Notes: generated from the letters alone by a model not told the origin. Numbered from the stretch's first letter, positions 18,247 to 27,791 are shown. The stretch: 64,000 nt of DNA from Rheinheimera sp. A13L (GCF_000217935.1 NZ_AFHI01000034.1:157109-221108), one strand, 5' to 3'. Numbers and translations are program-made.

Positions 18247-20346
18247 TTAAAACTGATAGCTGGCGGTGACACCTATACGGCGTGGTTCACCCAATTGTTC
18301 ATAGACCTTTTCTGTGCCATTACCCCAACCGTCCCGTGGATCGTTGTCAAAGTAAAAACCCCGCACTCCGTATTCTTCATCCAAGGCATTGCGGCTCCAT
18401 ACAGCCAGCTGCACCTGATCCCACTGGTACTGCAAACGTAGATTCACTAAATGCATTTGCTCTGAACGCGCGTCATGACTGTCGGAATAATAAAAAGCAG
18501 CTTTGCTTTGCAAACCCAGATTTAAACTCAAATCAGTCGTCAGTAACCACTCACTGTTGACACTATATTGGTAGTTCGGAGCATGGGCCTGATCGCGACC
18601 AGTTTTATCTACACCCTCTTCAGTGATAAAACCACGGATTTCACTTTCAAGCCAGGCGGCATTGGCGAATAAAGTCCAGCTTTCTGTCAGTTGAACACGG
18701 CTTTCCAGCTCAAGTCCATGATTGCGGCCTGAAGCTGCATTATCAATAAAACCGACAAAAGACTGATCTCGTGTTACCCAACTGTTCACCTGCATATCAT
18801 CACGCCACATGGCAAATACCGCCACTCGACTGACAATAGTCTGATCAGCAGAGCTGCCCTTGACGCCAAATTCAGCATTCCATAAGGTTTCAGGCGAAAA
18901 ATTAGCTTTGCTGTTTAAGTAATCTGACATTTCTTCAGAGCCACTGCCCAAAGCTTTGCCTAATGCTTCACCATTCACACCACCTGCTTTGTAACCCCGT
19001 GAGCCCAACAGATACAAACTGGTTGAATCCGTCAGCGCTAAGCTTAAACTTAGTTTTCCGCCCCACATCAGTTCATCGTTTTGCTGGGTGATGCCATTGC
19101 TGTCACTGTACTCATCATCATAACGTTCAGCACGGGCACCTGAAGTTAAACTCCAACCATCGCCTAAATCTGTAGACCACTGCCCAAATGCCGCCATATT
19201 CTGGCGTTCAAAATCACTGAAAAACTGCGCTGCCTGCCATAAATCCCAGTTCCAGAATTGACGCTCCAGCTCAGTTTTCTGACCACTGGCATACCAGCCG
19301 AGTACCCAATCTCTTTGATCTTTGCCTAAAAAGCGTTGCTCCAGACTCCACTGGTCGCGCTCCCGCAAATAACGGTCTTCAGTGGCATAGCCATCAGGAT
19401 GAATACCTTCATAACTCCAGTCTTCATCAAAACCATAGTCAGTGTCCGCTGTCAGGCCACTTAATTGGGTATAGACATTAGCCCAACTTAAGCCCTGATA
19501 ATCGGCTTTGATGGCTAAAGCCCGGCTTTGTTGTAAGTCCTGGCCAGGCTTATCCGATAAAGTGGTGCGGTTAAGGTCTAATGAAAAAGCATCATAGCCA
19601 TTGTGGATATCGCGGTAGTGAGCAATAAAATCCAGCGTCAGATCTTTGGTGGCCAGATAACGCAGCGCAGCGCGGGCCGAGGTTTCGTCAATATGGTTGG
19701 TATCGTCACGGTTTAAAAAGATGTTTTCGATAAAACCATCTGAGCTTTGATGATCCACAGCCAGCCGATAAGCCCACTGCTGGTTTATCGCAGTGCTGTA
19801 GGCGCCAGCTAATTGATAACTATCGTAATTTGCCAGGGTAGCGCTTAACTGACCTTCGCTATTGAAGCTGGGGGCATTGGAGGTTAAATTCAGCATACCG
19901 GCCATCGCATTGGCACCAAAACGGGTTGCTTCCGGGCCACGGAAAATTTCAACTTGCTGCACATCAGCTAAAGAACTGACACCTAAAGCTGAATAATCAA
20001 TGCCGTCAATCAATACACCTACTGAAGGGTTGATGCTGTCGACAAACTCACTGCGCTCGCCTATACCCCGAATTTGTAAAAAACGGCCACGGGAAGCACC
20101 AGCTGAAAAGTTCACATTGGCGGCTTGCTGCAACAAATCATCTAAATGCTGGGCATTCTGACGGCTGATATCCTGCTGACTCAATACCAGAATACTGCCT
20201 GGCAGCTTTTGCAGTTGCTCCTGACGGAAATCGCCCTGCACCAGAATACGTTCGACAGCCTGTTCATTTTGAGGATTTTCTTCGGCGATCACAGCTGCGG
20301 ATAAGCAGGCCATAACAGCCAGGGATAAAGGGGAAATTCTACGCAT
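18247..20346 (-). CDS. TonB-dependent outer-membrane receptor, probably for thiamine
   Basis: The 699-residue protein has a signal peptide (first about 21 residues), a plug domain (about 45-150, with RIEVIR-like segment VQQVEIFRGPEATRFG) and a 22-strand-type beta-barrel ending in Phe. Such receptors move scarce ligands across the outer membrane using TonB energy. The gene is first in the operon and directly follows a TPP riboswitch, so thiamine or a phosphorylated form is the likely ligand. The start ATG at 20346 follows a CGGAG site at 7-8 bases. Confidence 0.88.
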   Translation of the reverse strand: MRRISPLSLAVMACLSAAVIAEENPQNEQAVERILVQGDFRQEQLQKLPGSILVLSQQDISRQNAQHLDDLLQQAANVNFSAGASRGRFLQIRGIGERSEFVDSINPSVGVLIDGIDYSALGVSSLADVQQVEIFRGPEATRFGANAMAGMLNLTSNAPSFNSEGQLSATLANYDSYQLAGAYSTAINQQWAYRLAVDHQSSDGFIENIFLNRDDTNHIDETSARAALRYLATKDLTLDFIAHYRDIHNGYDAFSLDLNRTTLSDKPGQDLQQSRALAIKADYQGLSWANVYTQLSGLTADTDYGFDEDWSYEGIHPDGYATEDRYLRERDQWSLEQRFLGKDQRDWVLGWYASGQKTELERQFWNWDLWQAAQFFSDFERQNMAAFGQWSTDLGDGWSLTSGARAERYDDEYSDSNGITQQNDELMWGGKLSLSLALTDSTSLYLLGSRGYKAGGVNGEALGKALGSGSEEMSDYLNSKANFSPETLWNAEFGVKGSSADQTIVSRVAVFAMWRDDMQVNSWVTRDQSFVGFIDNAASGRNHGLELESRVQLTESWTLFANAAWLESEIRGFITEEGVDKTGRDQAHAPNYQYSVNSEWLLTTDLSLNLGLQSKAAFYYSDSHDARSEQMHLVNLRLQYQWDQVQLAVWSRNALDEEYGVRGFYFDNDPRDGWGNGTEKVYEQLGEPRRIGVTASYQF

Positions 20347-20409
20347 ATGTGATACTACTCCGTTTAATCAATAGACGTAGGATCACGAAAGCAAAAGGAA
20401 TACAGAAGT

Positions 20410-20490
20410 ACCATCCCTCCGCCGGTATGATCCGGATCAGGTTCGAAGGGTTCGCGTTTGACGGCGTCTCAGCTAAAAGCACCCCTTGGT
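20410..20490 (-). promoter_or_regulatory. TPP (thiamine pyrophosphate) riboswitch
   Basis: The minus strand carries the THI-box consensus: stem P1 strand ACCA (20490-20487), then AAGGGGTGC, the GCTGAGA loop, ACCCTTCGAACCTGATC with CGGATCATACCGGC, then GGAGGGA and the closing TGGT (20413-20410). The order and sequence match known TPP aptamers such as thiC/thiM. No run of U after a hairpin is seen before the receptor start, so control is more likely at translation (hiding the GGAG site) than by termination. TPP should shut the operon off. Confidence 0.95.
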
Positions 20491-20492
20491 TC

Positions 20493-20528
20493 GCGGCGGA
20501 GTGTAACGGCTTTTTTTCAGACAGGCAA
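20493..20528 (-). promoter_or_regulatory. sigma70-like promoter of the thiamine operon
   Basis: On the minus strand a -35 TTGCCT (20528-20523), a 17-base spacer and a -10 TACACT (20505-20500) lie immediately upstream of the riboswitch, so the transcript would begin a few bases before stem P1. This position and spacing support it. Confidence 0.6.
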
Positions 20529-20530
20529 TT

Positions 20531-20560
20531 GCCAGATCTGTAACTTTATACAGATCTGGC
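20531..20560. terminator. 12-bp perfect hairpin after mgtE
   Basis: The arms GCCAGATCTGTA (20531-20542) and TACAGATCTGGC (20549-20560) are perfectly complementary with a 6-base loop. The hairpin begins 8 bases after the mgtE stop and just upstream of the thiamine-operon promoter, so it probably ends mgtE transcription. No T-run follows directly, so efficiency is uncertain. Confidence 0.55.
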
Positions 20561-20567
20561 TTACGAA

Positions 20568-21917
20568 TTAAACCAAAGCAGGTAAATACCAGCTGGCAAT
20601 GGAGAAATAAATCACCACACCGGCCACATCAGCAATAGAAGTGATCAAAGGTCCACTGGCAGTTGCAGGGTCCATACCAAAACGGCTGAGTAAAAAAGGT
20701 AAAGACAAGCCAACTAAACTGCCCACCAGCACCACAATCAGCATAGTGGCAGCCACCACCAGCGCTATGTCCAGCCCGCCACGCCAGTAGCCCAGCGCGT
20801 AGACAGCAATAGCCATAGTAATACCTAATAAACCAGCCACCAGTACTTCTTTACCCAGCATCTTGCCCCAGTGCCTTAATTTAATATCACCAGTGGCTAA
20901 AGCCCGCACCATCAAAGTACCGGCCTGAGCACCTGCATTACCACTGCTGGCTATTAATAACGGCAGGAAAAACAGCAAAGCGATGTGTTCAGAAATAATC
21001 TGCTCAAAAGCAGCTAAACCAGCACCGGAGAAAATATTGCCAAACACCAGCACCACCAGCCAGACCACACGTTTACGGTATAACAAACTGATTTTGGCGT
21101 CTTTTACACTGCCTTCCAGCTTACCTATAGTGGCAGTTTTGTGAAAATCCTCAGTGGCTTCGGCTGCTGCTACGTCCATTGCGTCATCGTGAGTGACAAT
21201 ACCTACCAACTGGCCTTGCGCATTCACCACCGGAATAGCTATTAAGTCATACTTAGCAACGAGCGTGGCTACTTCTTCCTGCGCCGTATCCACTTTGACA
21301 TGAATAGGATCATGTTTCATCACGTCATCAACCAGAGCATAAGTAGGCGCCAGAATTAATTCACGTAACGACAAAGCCCCTATTAAAGTGCGGTCCTGAT
21401 CCACCACATAAGACAGGTAAATGGTTTCTTTATCCGGCGCTTCATTGCGAAGCACTTCAATGGCTTGAGCCGCAGTTAAGTCTGGTGACAACATGGCGTA
21501 ATCTGAGCTCATAATGGCACCAGCCGTGCCTTCAGAATACGCCGATAAACTTAATACATCATCACGCTCAGCCTGAGCTAAGGCGGGTAACAAGGCTTGT
21601 TTTTGCGCATCAGACAGCTGGTTAAATAAGTCGGCTCTTTCATCCGACGACATCTGCCGGATCACGGGCATAAAATCCTGTCGGCTGACATTATGGGCCA
21701 GCTCAACTTGCTGATCTTCAGGTAAATAGCTGAATACATCGGCTTGTGTGCTTAACGGAAAACAGCTTAACAGTTGCCACAAATGCTCTGTGGAAAACTC
21801 AGCCAAAGCACCGGCTAAATCAGCGGCATGAGTATCAGCCAAACGAATGTGCAATACAGATAAATCGCCACTTTCAAGAGCGGCACGTAATGTATGGATC
21901 AGAACTAAAGGTTCCAT
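20568..21917 (-). CDS. mgtE: magnesium transporter MgtE
   Basis: The 449-residue protein has the MgtE layout: N-terminal helical superhelix (about 1-120), a CBS pair (about 125-245, with DEALIVSHDDAMD-like segment GIVTHDDAMDVAAAE), a connecting helix and five C-terminal membrane helices with the signature SSGNAGAQAGTLMVRALATG and a final PLITSIADVAGVVIYF. MgtE is a Mg2+-gated Mg2+ channel. The frame stays open to 21950, but the ATG at 21917 follows GAGGTGA and is the normal start. Confidence 0.95.
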   Translation of the reverse strand: MEPLVLIHTLRAALESGDLSVLHIRLADTHAADLAGALAEFSTEHLWQLLSCFPLSTQADVFSYLPEDQQVELAHNVSRQDFMPVIRQMSSDERADLFNQLSDAQKQALLPALAQAERDDVLSLSAYSEGTAGAIMSSDYAMLSPDLTAAQAIEVLRNEAPDKETIYLSYVVDQDRTLIGALSLRELILAPTYALVDDVMKHDPIHVKVDTAQEEVATLVAKYDLIAIPVVNAQGQLVGIVTHDDAMDVAAAEATEDFHKTATIGKLEGSVKDAKISLLYRKRVVWLVVLVFGNIFSGAGLAAFEQIISEHIALLFFLPLLIASSGNAGAQAGTLMVRALATGDIKLRHWGKMLGKEVLVAGLLGITMAIAVYALGYWRGGLDIALVVAATMLIVVLVGSLVGLSLPFLLSRFGMDPATASGPLITSIADVAGVVIYFSIASWYLPALV

Positions 21918-22209
21918 GTTTTCACCTCGAACTACGGGCCGTAGTCGCAAGGTCAGGACAAACCAGCGGTCTACAGCAAAACTACAGTGTTAAGTTATGT
22001 GTCAGGCCAGGCCTGTGACTGGGAAGGTCCATAAAAACGGAACTCTCCTTTATACTTAGTTACGCGGGAAGGAATATCAGCTTAACTCATTGCTGATACA
22101 GTAAAAAACGAGCATCATTTTACTCCTGTAACCACTTAACCTCAACTTATTAGCGATCATAAGTGCGCGATTAAATTCTGCCCACAGCTGATCACCTAAA
22201 GGACTGTGC
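21918..22209. other. divergent intergenic region between mgtE and the DUF432 gene
   Basis: These 292 bases hold no supported gene. They must contain promoters for both directions. On the mgtE side, TATAAA at about 22055-22050 (minus) could be a -10 box, which would give a leader of over 100 bases. I did not recognise an M-box or other magnesium riboswitch in it. Confidence 0.4.
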
Positions 22210-23025
22210 ATGTTTGCTGAAAATCAGGCGCTCTGGTGGCAACCCCAAACCTTGCTGAATGAACAAAGCTGTAAAATTTTACTTGGGCCTTTACAGATAT
22301 TTTTGCAGCGCAAGGCCGGAGAATGGCGTCTTGCGACAGAGCTGCTGACACAAGCAGAACATCAGCATGTGGAATCACAACTACTTGCTCAGTGGCCTCA
22401 ACATCGCCAGGCAAGCCGCTTTGTATTTGAAAATGAGCCACTGCAATTTTGTTTGAAACCCCTGCTGGCAGACCGGCCTGTGGTGGTAAAAACTCACCAG
22501 CCTGTTTATGTTCCGCCTGGTGAACAAGTCACTTTTTATATCAGCAGTCCTGTCAGTATTCGTATTGAATTGCAACAACCCACTTTGTTATTGAAGGAAG
22601 TACAAACACTACGTTTGTCAGATACCTGGTTTGGTCCTAATACTCAGGTTGGTGAGTTATGTTATGCCGACAAAACTCAGGCCAGACAAAGTAAAGAAGA
22701 GCTGCCAAAACGAGTGCACAGAGCCGTAACCCCAGTCACAGTCAAAAATAATTCAAGCCAGATGATGAGTATTGAAAAACTCAGCTTACCTGTACCTTAT
22801 TTATCCTTATACGGCCTTGTGGATGGCAGCTTGTGGACAGATCAGGTGATATTGGACCATCAGGACGATGCGGAGATGAGTCGACTACACATCAGTAAAC
22901 AAATGCCAGCAGGTGCAGATGGTGCTGAACGTTTAGCCAAACCTCGTTTGTATATGGAAAAACATGGCCTGTTCCGGGCTTTCAGTGACTTATTTAGCCA
23001 TTCGGCGAGCAGGAGCGGCTCATGA
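22210..23025 (+). CDS. DUF432-like protein paired with an MscS channel
   Basis: A 271-residue soluble protein without signal peptide or membrane helix. Its size, the segment QPVYVPPGEQVTFYISSPV and the overlap with a downstream mscS gene fit the DUF432 family, whose members are often found next to small mechanosensitive channels. The function is unknown; a regulatory role for the channel is plausible from linkage only. Its end overlaps the channel start by 4 bases (ATGA). Confidence 0.7.
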   Translation: MFAENQALWWQPQTLLNEQSCKILLGPLQIFLQRKAGEWRLATELLTQAEHQHVESQLLAQWPQHRQASRFVFENEPLQFCLKPLLADRPVVVKTHQPVYVPPGEQVTFYISSPVSIRIELQQPTLLLKEVQTLRLSDTWFGPNTQVGELCYADKTQARQSKEELPKRVHRAVTPVTVKNNSSQMMSIEKLSLPVPYLSLYGLVDGSLWTDQVILDHQDDAEMSRLHISKQMPAGADGAERLAKPRLYMEKHGLFRAFSDLFSHSASRSGS

Positions 23026-23858
23026 TAGAACAATTGATGAATTATCTGGGGTCTGAAAAGTTTTTTTCTCTGATCCAGGCCGCAGTGCTGATTATTGTTG
23101 GCTTTTTTGTCGCAGGAATAGCAGCCAGAGCTACTTATAAACTTTGCCTGAAGCGATTCAGTCAACACCATGCCACTTTAAACCGTCGTTTGGTGTATTG
23201 GTTGGTATTAGCTTTGTTTATTGCCAGCGCTTTAAAGCAGTTGGGGTTTAACTTAGGGGTATTGTTGGGTGCCGCTGGTGTTTTATCTGTTGCTATAGGT
23301 TTTGCGTCCCAAACTTCAGTGTCAAACCTGATCAGTGGTTTATTTTTAATTGGTGAGCGACCTTTTCAGATTGGCGATACCATTCAGGTGGGCAACACCA
23401 CAGGCGAAATTTTATCGATCGACCTGCTTTCTATTAAATTGCGTACTTTCGATAACCTTTTTGTCCGTATTCCAAACGAAAGCCTGATTAAAACTGAAGT
23501 AACGAACTTAACCCGCTTCCCTATTCGTCGGATCGACTTAAAAATTGGCGTGGCGTACAAAGAAGACATCAGTCAGGTACGGCAAGTGCTGTTTCAGGTC
23601 GCAGAGCAAAACCCATTAAGCCTGGATGAGCCAGTTCCTGTATTTCAGTTTTTAAGTTTTGCCGAATCCTCACTGGATTTACAGTTTTCTGTCTGGACCA
23701 GAAAAGAAAATTACCGGGAGCTTCGTACTTCTTTACTGGGAGAAATCAAAATAGCTTTTGAGCAGCAAGGAATAGAACTTCCCTTTCCACAACGGGATCT
23801 TAACCTGAGTAAAGACACTGTAGAGCTGTTGCAGCAAAACAGATATGACAAAACCTAA
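23022..23858 (+). CDS. small-conductance mechanosensitive channel, MscS family
   Basis: The 278-residue protein has three N-terminal membrane helices and the pore-lining TM3 hallmark GVLSVAIGFASQTSVSNLISG, followed by the beta domain (GDTIQVGNTTGEILSIDLLS) and an alpha-beta C-terminal domain. It is close in length to E. coli MscS (286). Such channels open under membrane tension to release solutes in osmotic down-shock. It is translationally coupled to the DUF432-like gene. Confidence 0.92.
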   Translation: MIEQLMNYLGSEKFFSLIQAAVLIIVGFFVAGIAARATYKLCLKRFSQHHATLNRRLVYWLVLALFIASALKQLGFNLGVLLGAAGVLSVAIGFASQTSVSNLISGLFLIGERPFQIGDTIQVGNTTGEILSIDLLSIKLRTFDNLFVRIPNESLIKTEVTNLTRFPIRRIDLKIGVAYKEDISQVRQVLFQVAEQNPLSLDEPVPVFQFLSFAESSLDLQFSVWTRKENYRELRTSLLGEIKIAFEQQGIELPFPQRDLNLSKDTVELLQQNRYDKT

Positions 23859-23945
23859 GGATAAACTGGCAAAGCGCTGAAACTATCCTAGAGTTAATCT
23901 GGCTTACCCACTAATTTGGTAAGTGTAGTTAAATCAAGGACTCAT

Positions 23946-24263
23946 ATGAAAAATATAAATAAAATTTGTGTTGCATTATTTTGCTTGGGAACAGCTTCTG
24001 CCACGGTAGCTGCAGAAGAAGTCGTCTATTCAACAGAAGGCTATTGTGTACTGGCCAATGAAGGTGTTGATAGCAGAATGTTAGACGCTTACGCCAAAAA
24101 GCTTGGAGATGCTCCCTCTAAAAAAGTCTGCAATGCATTTAAAGAAGTAGTAGCTGAAACACGACCAAAAGCCTGGGATTATCCTATGGGAAAACCTTAT
24201 CCAGGTAGTGCCATCCGTTTGTCTGAAAAACAGATTGAAGCTATTAAAGCTGCTTCAAAATAA
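23946..24263 (+). CDS. small secreted protein of unknown function
   Basis: The predicted protein has 105 residues with a clear signal peptide (MKNINKICVALFCLGTASAT, then Val-Ala-Ala cleavage). The mature part of about 80 residues contains two cysteines that could form one disulfide, and a basic C terminus. The ATG at 23946 follows CAAGGA; the frame is open upstream to 23916 but lacks a good start there. It is followed by a strong terminator and so is a single-gene unit. I recognise no family. Confidence 0.75.
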   Translation: MKNINKICVALFCLGTASATVAAEEVVYSTEGYCVLANEGVDSRMLDAYAKKLGDAPSKKVCNAFKEVVAETRPKAWDYPMGKPYPGSAIRLSEKQIEAIKAASK

Positions 24264-24280
24264 GCCTGTTTTCCTTGTTC

Positions 24281-24313
24281 AGACTGAGAACAACACTGTT
24301 CTCAGTCTTTTCT
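24281..24313 (+). terminator. rho-independent terminator after the small secreted-protein gene
   Basis: Arms AGACTGAGAACA (24281-24292) and TGTTCTCAGTCT (24297-24308) form a 12-bp stem with an ACAC loop, followed by TTT. It starts 18 bases after the stop codon at 24263. This is a textbook shape. Confidence 0.85.
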
Positions 24314-24382
24314 GCTCGCTCTTGCTGTAAATTGTGTCATGATAAAACTCAATCAACAGAAATGGATGTTGTAGTGTTGTCG

Positions 24383-26038
24383 ATGCTGATGATGTATAGC
24401 CGTAATTTACTCCCGCCAAAAACAGCAACTTTTGCTCTTTTTTCGCTGCTGTTCAGCAGTCATGCTCTGGCATCTGACTTGTGTACCGAAGTCACTCCAA
24501 CCACAGATTTTAGTGCCTATAAAGGGCAAACCATTGGGCAAGTGCTTTTTGTCCGTAACGACGTCTTTGATTTGGAACAACCAAACACCTACTGGTTTCA
24601 CCGCTTCGCCAATCGCACTCATATAATCACGACCGAAACGACCCTGCAGGAAGATGTATTGTTTAAAGCCGGCGATCAGCTCGATGCCGAAAGTCTTGCC
24701 GAAACCGAGCGCTTATTAAGAACCAGGGGTTATTTACGTAAAGTCGAAGTTCGGGTAAGCCATCAGTGTCCGGATCAACAAGTAATAGTGACAGTCCATA
24801 CCTGGGACAACTGGTCGCTTTTGCCAAAAATATCCCTGAGCCGCGAAGGTGGAGAAAGTCGTTCTACCTTTGGTTTAGCCGAAGACAACCTGTTTGGTAC
24901 TGGTAATCAGGTCAATCTGGATTACGAGCACGACAGTGAACGCACCAGTTACCTGCTCAATTTCCGCTCACCAAATATGTTTGGCAGCCACTGGGGCTTA
25001 AATACCCGTTACGCCGAAAAGTCAGATGGTGAATCTTATTTAATCGCCATCGAAAAGCCCTTTTATCGCTTGCATGCGCCCTGGTCTTTTGCTTTAACTC
25101 TGGATCAGGACAGTCAGGATATTAACGAATATCTGTTGGGTGAAGAAGCCAACGAGTATCAAAAACAGAAAAACTACTTTGAAATTCAGGGTGGCCTGAA
25201 ACTGCTGTCCGATGAGAACTGGGTACAGCGTTTTTTTGTCGGTGCCACCCATAACGAAGTGCAATTTAAAGAAACAGCGGACACCTTGTTTGGTACACCA
25301 GAAAAACGCGATTTATCGCAGTTTTGGCTGGCGTGGCAGTATCTGCAAGCCAACTACCGCCAGATGTTTAACATTTACCAGTTTAACAGAGTAGAGGACA
25401 TTAACCTGGGCTGGCAGGCTGATGTAAAACTGGCTTATCTGGCGCCTATGCTCGGTGCAGATGACCATGGCTGGCAAGTGACAGCATCAGCCTACAAAGC
25501 CACTGAATTGACAGTAGATAACTATCTGCTGACTTCAGCATCTGCCAGTCAGCTGGAACAGGCAGAACTCAGCCAAACCTTACTGAAGAGTCATTTAATG
25601 TGGGTTCACAAGCTGGATCCACAACATAGTCTGGTAGGTCAGCTCACCTATCAATACGGCAATGACTTATTCCGCGATGAGCGTTTAAGTTTGGGTGGTG
25701 ACACAGGACTGCGGGCTTTCCCCCTGTATTATCAAACAGGTGAACGCTTAGCCCTTGCGACTATGGAATACCGTTATTACAGCAGTTTATCCATTGCACA
25801 GATTTTTGACGTAGGCTACGCCACTTTTGCTGATGTGGGCCGCACCTGGGGTGATAATCCGGATTTACCAGGCAGCTCAGGCGATCAAACCTTATATGGT
25901 ATAGGTGCAGGTATACGACTACTGTCCAGTCACAGCAGCCGTGGCACCATGATCCATATAGACCTCACCAAAGCTTATGGCGGTGATGACGATTTATCCG
26001 GAGTCGAATGGCGGATATTGGCTAAACGCAGTTTCTAG
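24383..26038 (+). CDS. Omp85-family outer-membrane protein (single POTRA, beta-barrel)
   Basis: The protein has about 551 residues: a signal peptide ([20 protein letters not shown] then Ser-His-Ala-Leu-Ala), one POTRA-like domain (about 60-125, with [20 protein letters not shown]) and a long beta-barrel ending in Arg-Ser-Phe. The barrel has the Omp85 hallmark [20 protein letters not shown], but the usual Arg-Gly-Phe/Tyr of the barrel lid loop reads Arg-Ala-Phe. Its partner or cargo is unknown. Several in-frame ATGs (24362, 24383, 24389, 24392) are possible; 24383 gives the best signal peptide. The stop overlaps the convergent mutM stop by 4 bases. Confidence 0.75.
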   Translation: MLMMYSRNLLPPKTATFALFSLLFSSHALASDLCTEVTPTTDFSAYKGQTIGQVLFVRNDVFDLEQPNTYWFHRFANRTHIITTETTLQEDVLFKAGDQLDAESLAETERLLRTRGYLRKVEVRVSHQCPDQQVIVTVHTWDNWSLLPKISLSREGGESRSTFGLAEDNLFGTGNQVNLDYEHDSERTSYLLNFRSPNMFGSHWGLNTRYAEKSDGESYLIAIEKPFYRLHAPWSFALTLDQDSQDINEYLLGEEANEYQKQKNYFEIQGGLKLLSDENWVQRFFVGATHNEVQFKETADTLFGTPEKRDLSQFWLAWQYLQANYRQMFNIYQFNRVEDINLGWQADVKLAYLAPMLGADDHGWQVTASAYKATELTVDNYLLTSASASQLEQAELSQTLLKSHLMWVHKLDPQHSLVGQLTYQYGNDLFRDERLSLGGDTGLRAFPLYYQTGERLALATMEYRYYSSLSIAQIFDVGYATFADVGRTWGDNPDLPGSSGDQTLYGIGAGIRLLSSHSSRGTMIHIDLTKAYGGDDDLSGVEWRILAKRSF

Positions 26039-26850
26039 TGCTCATTTTGGCATTGTGGGCAATAGACTGTGCTGCGCTGACCTAAACGTATTTCTTTCAG
26101 TTCAGTCTGGCAACTGAAACACTCTTCACCACCCCGGCCATACACCAACAATTGCTGGGCAAAATAGCCCGGCTTACCATCGGTCTGGCTAAAGTCTTTC
26201 AGCGTTGTGCCACCTTGAGTAATAGCCTTCGCCAGTATCTGTTTCACCACTTGCACCAGCAGTTCTGCTTTTTCTTCCGTTAGTTGATTTGCAGGCATTT
26301 TTGGGTGAATACCAGCCTGAAATAAAGCTTCATTAGCATAAATATTCCCCACCCCCACTACCACATGATTGTCCATCAGCACCAGCTTAATCGCACTGCT
26401 GCGCTTTTGGCAGGCAGACAGCAACATAGCACCGTGGAAATCACCCAGCAGAGGCTCAGGGCCTAAGTTCGCCATCAGCGTATGCATTGTGTCTTTCGCT
26501 TGCCACAGCACAGCACCGAAGCGTCTGGTGTCGTTTAATCTCAGCACTAAGCCATTACTTAAATAAATATCGACATGGTCATGTTTCCCAGCCGGAGTAT
26601 GTTGCGGTACTACTTTCAGATGACCTGACATGCCAAGGTGAATAATCAATTCACCTTCAGGCAAATGGATTAACAGGTATTTAGCTCTTCTTGTCACATC
26701 AAGCACTGGTTGTTGGTGAATTTCCAGCACTTCATCCGGTATTAACCAGCGCAGCTGGCGCTGTCGCACTACAACCTTCTCAATACGCTGCTGCTGCAAA
26801 TGGGGGCTAATGCCTAAACGGGAAACTTCTACTTCTGGTAATTCTGGCAT
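26035..26850 (-). CDS. mutM: formamidopyrimidine-DNA glycosylase (Fpg)
   Basis: Fpg removes 8-oxoguanine and ring-opened purines from oxidised DNA. The 271-residue protein begins [14 protein letters not shown] (Pro1 nucleophile and Glu2), has Asn-Asp-Thr-Arg-Arg-Phe-Gly (the Arg is substrate contact) and ends in a four-cysteine zinc finger (CFSCQTELK and YCPQCQ). The frame runs open to 26928 but the ATG at 26850 is the only start compatible with catalysis by Pro1. The hypothetical gene upstream is 7 bases away, so they may be cotranscribed. Confidence 0.96.
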   Translation of the reverse strand: MPELPEVEVSRLGISPHLQQQRIEKVVVRQRQLRWLIPDEVLEIHQQPVLDVTRRAKYLLIHLPEGELIIHLGMSGHLKVVPQHTPAGKHDHVDIYLSNGLVLRLNDTRRFGAVLWQAKDTMHTLMANLGPEPLLGDFHGAMLLSACQKRSSAIKLVLMDNHVVVGVGNIYANEALFQAGIHPKMPANQLTEEKAELLVQVVKQILAKAITQGGTTLKDFSQTDGKPGYFAQQLLVYGRGGEECFSCQTELKEIRLGQRSTVYCPQCQNEH

Positions 26851-26857
26851 AACACCC

Positions 26858-27328
26858 TCAACGTAAAACGGCTGGAAATAATAAGTCGGCCTGGCCTGGT
26901 GGCAAGCGATACCACAGATCCATATCAACAGCTTTCAGCCAATGATTATCACCTGCCTGATACAACTGCCAGTGCTGCTGCGCCGGTTTACCGGTCAGCC
27001 AGACAGATACTTCGGTGATCAGCACAGGGTTGACTGGGTTTAGCGGCGATTTCTCCGGCAACACCGCTTGTTGCCACTGCTGCAATAAAGCCGTTAATTC
27101 TTCGTCTGTCAGCACCGCAGGTTGCACACGCCAGTTTGGCCCTGCCCGCTCAATTTGATGAGCTGGAAAATGCAAAGCCAACAGCGTCTGGTTTGCAGAA
27201 ACAAGTTGCGGCTGTGGTTCGTTGCTTCCTTGCTTAAAGTACTCAGGCAGACCAATAAACAGTGCGATTAAAATCACCACTGTATAAATCATGACGTTAT
27301 TCCAGCCTTTTTGACTTAAACGGATCAT
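26858..27328 (-). CDS. membrane-anchored hypothetical protein upstream of mutM
   Basis: A protein of about 156 residues with one N-terminal membrane helix (about residues 12-30, [19 protein letters not shown]) and a soluble, Gln-rich part of about 120 residues. No family was recognised. A TTG at 27343 would add five residues; the ATG at 27328 is preferred. It is 7 bases before mutM in the same direction, and conservation of that linkage elsewhere could test whether it has a repair-related or unrelated envelope role. Confidence 0.6.
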   Translation of the reverse strand: MIRLSQKGWNNVMIYTVVILIALFIGLPEYFKQGSNEPQPQLVSANQTLLALHFPAHQIERAGPNWRVQPAVLTDEELTALLQQWQQAVLPEKSPLNPVNPVLITEVSVWLTGKPAQQHWQLYQAGDNHWLKAVDMDLWYRLPPGQADLLFPAVLR

Positions 27329-27505
27329 AAAGATAAAAACCAATACAGAAGAAAAACAGCAGTGTAAACCAGAGTCAGGAGGAACAACCAGAAGAAAGCG
27401 AAGAAGATATAAAAATGCAGAATACGATTACGGAAAGACAAAAAGGTCTGGAACGATTTTCACTCACATCGTCCATGATGTTCGCCTTCGGCAGCTTGCG
27501 CTGTG

Positions 27506-27529
27506 CAAAATAGCTGTCCTGCTATTTTG
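27506..27529. repeat. 9-bp perfect hairpin in a non-coding repeat-like block
   Basis: Arms CAAAATAGC (27506-27514) and GCTATTTTG (27521-27529) with a TGTCCT loop lie in the gene-free stretch 27344-27590. The neighbouring text also holds the near-palindrome CGCCATGGATGGCGG. Together these look like an intergenic repeat mosaic rather than a gene. Whether copies occur elsewhere in the genome cannot be seen here. Confidence 0.4.
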
Positions 27530-27590
27530 TGAACATTGGAGCGAAGCGACGATGGCCCGACAGGGTGAGCGCCATGGATGGCGGCGAATA

Positions 27591-27617
27591 AAAACCCGAC
27601 TTGCGTCGGGTTTTTTA
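27591..27617 (-). terminator. terminator of rpmB-rpmG
   Basis: Arms AAAACCCGAC (27591-27600) and GTCGGGTTTT (27605-27614) around a TTGC loop, flanked by runs of A and T on both sides, make a strong bidirectional terminator. It lies 8 bases after the rpmG stop at 27625. Confidence 0.9.
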
Positions 27618-27624
27618 AGTTCAA

Positions 27625-27780
27625 TTACTTGATTTTCGCTTCTTTGAAAATCACGTGCTTACGCACTTTAGGATCGAACTTTTTGATTTCCATTTTTTCT
27701 GGCATGGTGCGTTTGTTCTTCGTAGTTGTATAGAAGAAGCCAGTACCAGCAGAAGAAACTAAACGAATTTTATCGCGCAT
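27625..27780 (-). CDS. rpmG: 50S ribosomal protein L33
   Basis: The 51-residue protein reads [20 protein letters not shown] followed by Lys-Asn-Lys-Arg-Thr and ends with Lys-Glu-Ala-Lys-Ile-Lys, the classic gammaproteobacterial L33 without the zinc-binding cysteines. It follows rpmB by 11 bases. L33 binds 23S rRNA near the E site of the large subunit. Confidence 0.97.
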   Translation of the reverse strand: MRDKIRLVSSAGTGFFYTTTKNKRTMPEKMEIKKFDPKVRKHVIFKEAKIK

Positions 27781-27791
27781 AATTTACTTCC

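Noticed and set aside
20349..20543. 64-codon plus-strand open frame
   Set aside because: It lies across the TPP riboswitch and its promoter on the other strand, and has no protein features.
21918..22100. possible magnesium or manganese riboswitch in the mgtE leader
   Set aside because: No match to the M-box or yybP-ykoY consensus could be made by eye.
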